A DNA stretch of 8,719 nt, taken from the NCBI GenBank assembly GCA_019309665.1, contig JAFDFV010000052.1, forward strand, positions 1-8,719, read 5' to 3'. Below the pieces are notes generated by a model. It was given only the letters and a program-made list of their open reading frames with translations, was not told the DNA's origin and ran no database searches. The stretch is from Deltaproteobacteria bacterium. GTDB taxonomy: Bacteria > Desulfobacterota > Desulfobacteria > Desulfobacterales > ETH-SRB1. Numbering within the stretch: position 1 is the first letter of the stretch; each line of letters begins with the position of its first letter. The position numbers and the translations under genes were made by a program. Below, piece by piece: positions 7,477 through 8,719 of this stretch.

Positions 7477-8361
7477 ATGCCGGATGTCGATGAAATAAAA
7501 GAGGCGAAAAAGTTTCATACAGATGTTCCTTATAAAACAGAGGGTTTTTTCCTCAAAGGCTCAAATTCACTTGACTGGGGTATGAAAAACCGGCTTGCCC
7601 GGATTTTTAATCCAAAATCCGGCCGTACTGTTATGCTGGCTATTGACCACGGATATTTTCAGGGTCCGACTACCGGTCTGGAAAGAGTTGATATCAATAT
7701 TCTTCCTCTTGCCCCTTATGCCGACACACTCATGCTTACCCGTGGGATTTTGAGAAGCATTGTGCCTCCTTCGTTTACAAAATCCATTGTTCTAAGGGTT
7801 TCAGGTGGAACCAGTATTTTGAAAGAACTATCCAATGAGGCAATTGCTGTTGGTATAGAGGAGTCGATACGTCTTAATGCCTGTGCAATGGCTGTCCAGG
7901 TATTCATAGGCGGTGAGTATGAAAAAGAGTCAATTATCAATATGACCCGTATGGTTGATATGGGGACGCGCTATGGGATTCCTACCCTGGCAGTTACTGC
8001 GGTTGGAAGGGATATGAACCGCGATGCCCGTTATTTCAGACTTGCAACAAGAATTTGTGCCGAACTTGGCGCGCATTACATTAAAACATATTATATTGAA
8101 GATGGTTTTGAAACCGTCACATCTTCCTGCCCTGTCCCCATTGTAATGGCTGGTGGCAAGAAGCTTCCTGAGTTGGATGCCCTTACAATGGCTTACAGGG
8201 CGATTCAGGAAGGAGCGAGCGGCGTAGATATGGGAAGAAATATATTCCAGTCTGAGTCACCAATCGCAATGATACAGGCTGTTGGAGCCGTAGTCCACGA
8301 TAATGAGACTCCAGAAAAGGCTTTTGAGCTTTATAATACATTAAAAAATCGTAACACTTAG
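7477..8361 (+). CDS. lsrF: LsrF-like class I aldolase / 3-hydroxy-5-phosphonooxypentane-2,4-dione thiolase
   Basis: This 294-residue cytoplasmic (beta/alpha)8 enzyme of the DeoC/DhnA-type aldolase group closely resembles E. coli LsrF as I recall it. The matches run from the start: LDWGM, RIFNPKSG, DHGYFQGPTTGLERVDIN and LTRGILRS. The Schiff-base lysine falls at K203 in IKTYYIEDGFE, the same position as in E. coli LsrF. D57 sits in the DHGY motif, and AGGKKLPE (225-232) and SGVDMGRNIFQ (248-258) are the phosphate-binding end of the barrel. LsrF moves the acetyl group of a phosphorylated AI-2 breakdown product to CoA, giving DHAP and acetyl-CoA. None of the AI-2 uptake or kinase genes (lsrACDB, lsrK) or lsrR is visible in this window. 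The upstream aldolase/SDR, 19 bp away, is the likely partner. The family assignment is firm; the physiological substrate is less so, and a role in a deoxysugar or other DHAP-yielding pathway is possible. Confidence 0.9.
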   Translation: MPDVDEIKEAKKFHTDVPYKTEGFFLKGSNSLDWGMKNRLARIFNPKSGRTVMLAIDHGYFQGPTTGLERVDINILPLAPYADTLMLTRGILRSIVPPSFTKSIVLRVSGGTSILKELSNEAIAVGIEESIRLNACAMAVQVFIGGEYEKESIINMTRMVDMGTRYGIPTLAVTAVGRDMNRDARYFRLATRICAELGAHYIKTYYIEDGFETVTSSCPVPIVMAGGKKLPELDALTMAYRAIQEGASGVDMGRNIFQSESPIAMIQAVGAVVHDNETPEKAFELYNTLKNRNT

Positions 8362-8427
8362 GAACGGGGACGAAATAACTTCCCCAAATCTATGCGCCTA
8401 CTTGGGGAAGTTATTTCGTCCCCATTC
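8362..8427. repeat. Perfect 22-bp inverted repeat, REP/MITE-like palindrome
   Basis: The arms at 8366-8387 and 8402-8423 are exact reverse complements around a 14-base loop. After one mismatch (8365/8424), three more pairs extend the stem to 8362-8427. The outer stem is GC-rich (GGGGACG...CGTCCCC), and the repeat begins directly after the lsrF stop codon. No T-run follows, so it is not a standard terminator. The form resembles short palindromes spread by REP-associated tyrosine transposases; this is inference, as only one copy is in view. It may also protect the 3' end of the operon mRNA. Confidence 0.75.
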
Positions 8428-8464
8428 GTTAGCTTTTTGAAAAATAATTTTCAAAAAGCTAACG
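8427..8464. terminator. Second perfect hairpin (17-bp stem, 4-base loop), possible terminator
   Basis: The arms at 8427-8443 and 8448-8464 pair exactly, with loop ATAA. The stem is CGTTAGC at the foot and AT-rich above. On the + strand a run of six T follows at 8471-8476, but six bases after the stem, so it is only a partial match to an intrinsic terminator for the cytochrome-aldolase-lsrF unit. It abuts the preceding palindrome and sits between convergent reading frames, so it may serve either strand, or be part of one composite repeat. Confidence 0.5.
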
Positions 8465-8482
8465 CGCTACTTTTTTGTAATT

Positions 8483-8680
8483 TTATAACGCCTCAATAAT
8501 TACTTTCTGCGTGCTCACAAGCGATTCTCCCACAAAGCGCACAAAAGCTTCCAGATCACCTTTATCCGCTTTGGCAAGTGTATCCAGATAAAGTCTGCGC
8601 CTTTTGGTAGTCCCTACAAAGCAATGCAGGTTTGAGAATACCGCCTTGTTTTGCTTTGTAAACACCTGATTTTTCGCCAT
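8483..8680 (-). pseudogene. Fic-family C-terminal remnant or small ORF
   Basis: The frame encodes 65 residues from ATG 8680 to TAA 8483. The last 36 or so residues (YLDTLAKADKGDLEAFVRFVGESL and on) resemble the extreme C-terminus of Fic/DOC proteins, where RxxYYxALxxADxGDxxPFVxFI is common. The catalytic HPFxxGNGR motif is absent, and in-frame stops lie upstream at 8708-8710 and 8717-8719, so this frame cannot be an intact Fic enzyme. Fic enzymes transfer AMP or similar groups to target proteins, often as toxins or regulators. The N-terminal part here, before about residue 26, resembles nothing I know. A GGAAG lies only three bases before the ATG, so translation as a small protein is possible but poorly supported. 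A decayed or truncated gene next to a repeat is the most likely reading; more of it may lie past the window edge in another frame. Confidence 0.45.
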
Positions 8681-8719
8681 GTGCTTCCAGAAGCCATGAT
8701 ATGTAACCTATTGAAATTA

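Noticed and set aside
8392..8499. 35-residue + strand frame running through both inverted repeats
   Set aside because: It has no ribosome site, is built mostly from palindrome sequence, and resembles no protein.

Overview
The window looks like chromosomal DNA from a moderately AT-rich, anaerobic proteobacterium-like organism. The best guess is Desulfobacterota (the former sulfate- or metal-reducing Deltaproteobacteria). This is inferred from a secreted multiheme c-type cytochrome with 12 CXXCH sites next to an LsrF-type aldolase and a fused class II aldolase/short-chain dehydrogenase. No single marker fixes the genus.

Layout: all genes but the last are on the + strand. (1) Positions 1-1936 hold the 3' end of groES, a complete groEL and a strong intrinsic terminator, so the chaperonin operon closes here. 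(2) Positions 1967-3106 hold a likely sigma70 promoter and a secreted LysM protein that probably binds peptidoglycan at the cell envelope. Its start is better placed at the ATG at 2090 than at the upstream TTG at 2066. (3) Positions 3187-8361 hold a second likely promoter, then a 720-residue exported multiheme cytochrome, a 656-residue class II aldolase/SDR fusion and a 294-residue LsrF-like class I aldolase/thiolase. The gaps between these genes are 39 and 19 bp, and I see no terminator between them. (4) Positions 8362-8464 hold two adjacent perfect inverted repeats (22-bp and 17-bp stems) in a convergent intergenic space. (5) On the - strand is a short open stretch whose end resembles the C-terminus of Fic-family proteins, probably a gene remnant.

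How the genes may work together: GroES/GroEL is the folding machine. The LysM protein and the cytochrome are envelope or extracytoplasmic proteins. The aldolase/SDR and the LsrF-like enzyme form a plausible two-gene module for cleaving a phosphorylated sugar or deoxysugar and handling the carbonyl products. The striking point is that LsrF is best known from AI-2 breakdown, yet no other lsr gene is visible here. Its partner is instead a two-domain aldolase-dehydrogenase, which suggests a different or extended pathway. This is inference.

The longest stretches without a gene are 1858-2089 (terminator and promoter), 3107-3284 (promoter; nothing else clear) and 8362-8482 (two inverted repeats). 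All are under 300 bases.
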